Origin: Acidobacteriaceae bacterium KBS 89
GTDB lineage: Bacteria > Acidobacteriota > Terriglobia > Terriglobales > Acidobacteriaceae
DNA: 64,000 nucleotides
Reading direction: 5' to 3'
Assembly (NCBI GenBank): GCA_000381605.1
Contig: KB906758.1
Coordinates: 186,001-250,000 of the forward strand
Shown: one piece after another, positions 63,434 through 64,000 of the stretch
Position numbering within the stretch: the first letter of the stretch is position 1
Layout: every line of letters begins with the position of its first letter
The notes under the pieces: generated by a model
Told to the model about the DNA's origin: nothing
What the model saw: the letters and a program-made list of their open reading frames with translations, nothing else
The model's database searches: none
Translations under genes and position numbers: made by a program

Positions 63434-64000
63434 CTACTTGTGCTGGAGGTATTCGAGCGCTTCCAATACAGCCTTTTCCAAGGCGATGCGTTGGTCGGAG
63501 TAGGAGTGATCGGTCGTCATATGGACTGTGGTGATCTCGGTCGCGCCGGCTTTGTGAAGGGCGGCGACGAAGGCGTCGTTGGATGGAGCGAGGCCGTCGT
63601 CGGAGGTGATGACGAGCATGGGACGGGTGGCCAGCTTCGAGGCGAGCGCGGGGACGTTCCAGGTGGCGGCGTTCGCGATGACCTCTCTGGCGAGACTCTC
63701 CGATGTGCAGCCGGCGAGGGGGGCCATCCCGCTTGAGGCAAAGCTCGCCGCGAGAGCGGTGACTGCCGTCTTTTCCTGTCCAGGCTTGAGGGATTGCATT
63801 TTGTCTACGCCCATGTCGGCGGCGGAGATCAAGCCGACGGCCTTGATTGCGGGATCCTGGGCACCGACGTAGCGGGCCAAGAAGCCTCCCATGCTGTGGC
63901 CGACCAGGACGATGTACGCGGGGTCGGAGTGCAGCTTCTTTGCGTTGGTAGCGTCGCGCAGATAGGCGATTGCGGCCTGTGTGTCTTCAATGGAGTGGGT
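63434..64000 (-). CDS. alpha/beta hydrolase (5' part beyond window)
   Basis: The minus-strand frame is open to the window edge, giving 188 residues of the C-terminal part. The nucleophile elbow GHSMGG is near 63886-63903, the acid is likely in LVITSDDGLAP and the catalytic His in TTDHSYSDQRIAL. Dienelactone-hydrolase-like or serine-peptidase-like enzymes share this layout. The N-terminus, including any signal peptide, is not in the window, so substrate and location are unknown. Confidence 0.8.
   Translation of the reverse strand, partial: THSIEDTQAAIAYLRDATNAKKLHSDPAYIVLVGHSMGGFLARYVGAQDPAIKAVGLISAADMGVDKMQSLKPGQEKTAVTALAASFASSGMAPLAGCTSESLAREVIANAATWNVPALASKLATRPMLVITSDDGLAPSNDAFVAALHKAGATEITTVHMTTDHSYSDQRIALEKAVLEALEYLQHK

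Overview
The window looks like a chromosomal segment of a soil-type Acidobacteriota, most likely class Terriglobia (Acidobacteriaceae). The reasons are a duplicated macrolide-exporter-like permease with no ATPase (the ADOP family), three large Oar-like TonB-dependent receptors that each begin with a carboxypeptidase-regulatory-like domain, many Tat-exported sugar enzymes, moderately GC-rich DNA and intergenic hairpins of the GTGGG...CCCAC kind. This is inferred from gene content, not from a marker-gene tree. I found no rRNA, tRNA, CRISPR array, insertion sequence or phage gene.

Layout. 1-12.3 kb is carbohydrate metabolism: a GH13 amylase-like protein running off the left edge, an ethanolamine-type permease, a PQQ dehydrogenase with two haem-c sites, a ManD-like sugar-acid dehydratase and a GH92 mannosidase. 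These are followed by a decayed DUF2252 gene and a small Cys-rich secreted protein. 12.4-16.4 kb holds a YihY-type membrane protein and the ADOP permease. The permease has a good sigma-54 promoter match and two identical-arm palindromes exactly 20 bp apart upstream of it. 16.4-28 kb is a sugar-oxidation block: nucleoside hydrolase, one-haem PQQ dehydrogenase, gluconate-dehydrogenase-type small subunit, GMC flavoprotein, Tat-exported xylose-isomerase-like TIM barrel, a second TIM barrel with a Gfo/Idh/MocA enzyme on the other strand, and a ThuA/TolB fusion. It resembles the parts list of a 3-keto-glycoside pathway.

28-36.2 kb is a two-component system divergent from a TolC/HlyD/AcrB-type efflux operon, with a pair of palindromes 50 bp apart between them. 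36.3-40.9 kb is an ABC ATPase plus a permease fused to an M1 aminopeptidase. 41-46.5 kb has a diguanylate cyclase, panB-panC and a CocE-type hydrolase. 46.5-47.3 kb is a repeat-rich gene-free stretch. 47.3-61.8 kb has a Cys-rich small protein, three TonB-dependent receptors, a type-B carboxylesterase, a membrane protein with an internal duplication, and obgE. The right end has a VOC protein, an MscS-like channel and an alpha/beta hydrolase cut by the window edge.

As a whole the segment suggests an aerobic heterotroph. It would take up large ligands through TonB receptors, oxidise sugars in the periplasm with PQQ- and FAD-linked enzymes, and export toxic compounds through an RND pump. The most useful observations are the sigma-54/enhancer architecture in front of the ADOP, the operator pair in front of the RND operon, the possible keto-sugar cluster, the di-haem PQQ enzyme and the ABC-permease/M1-peptidase fusion.
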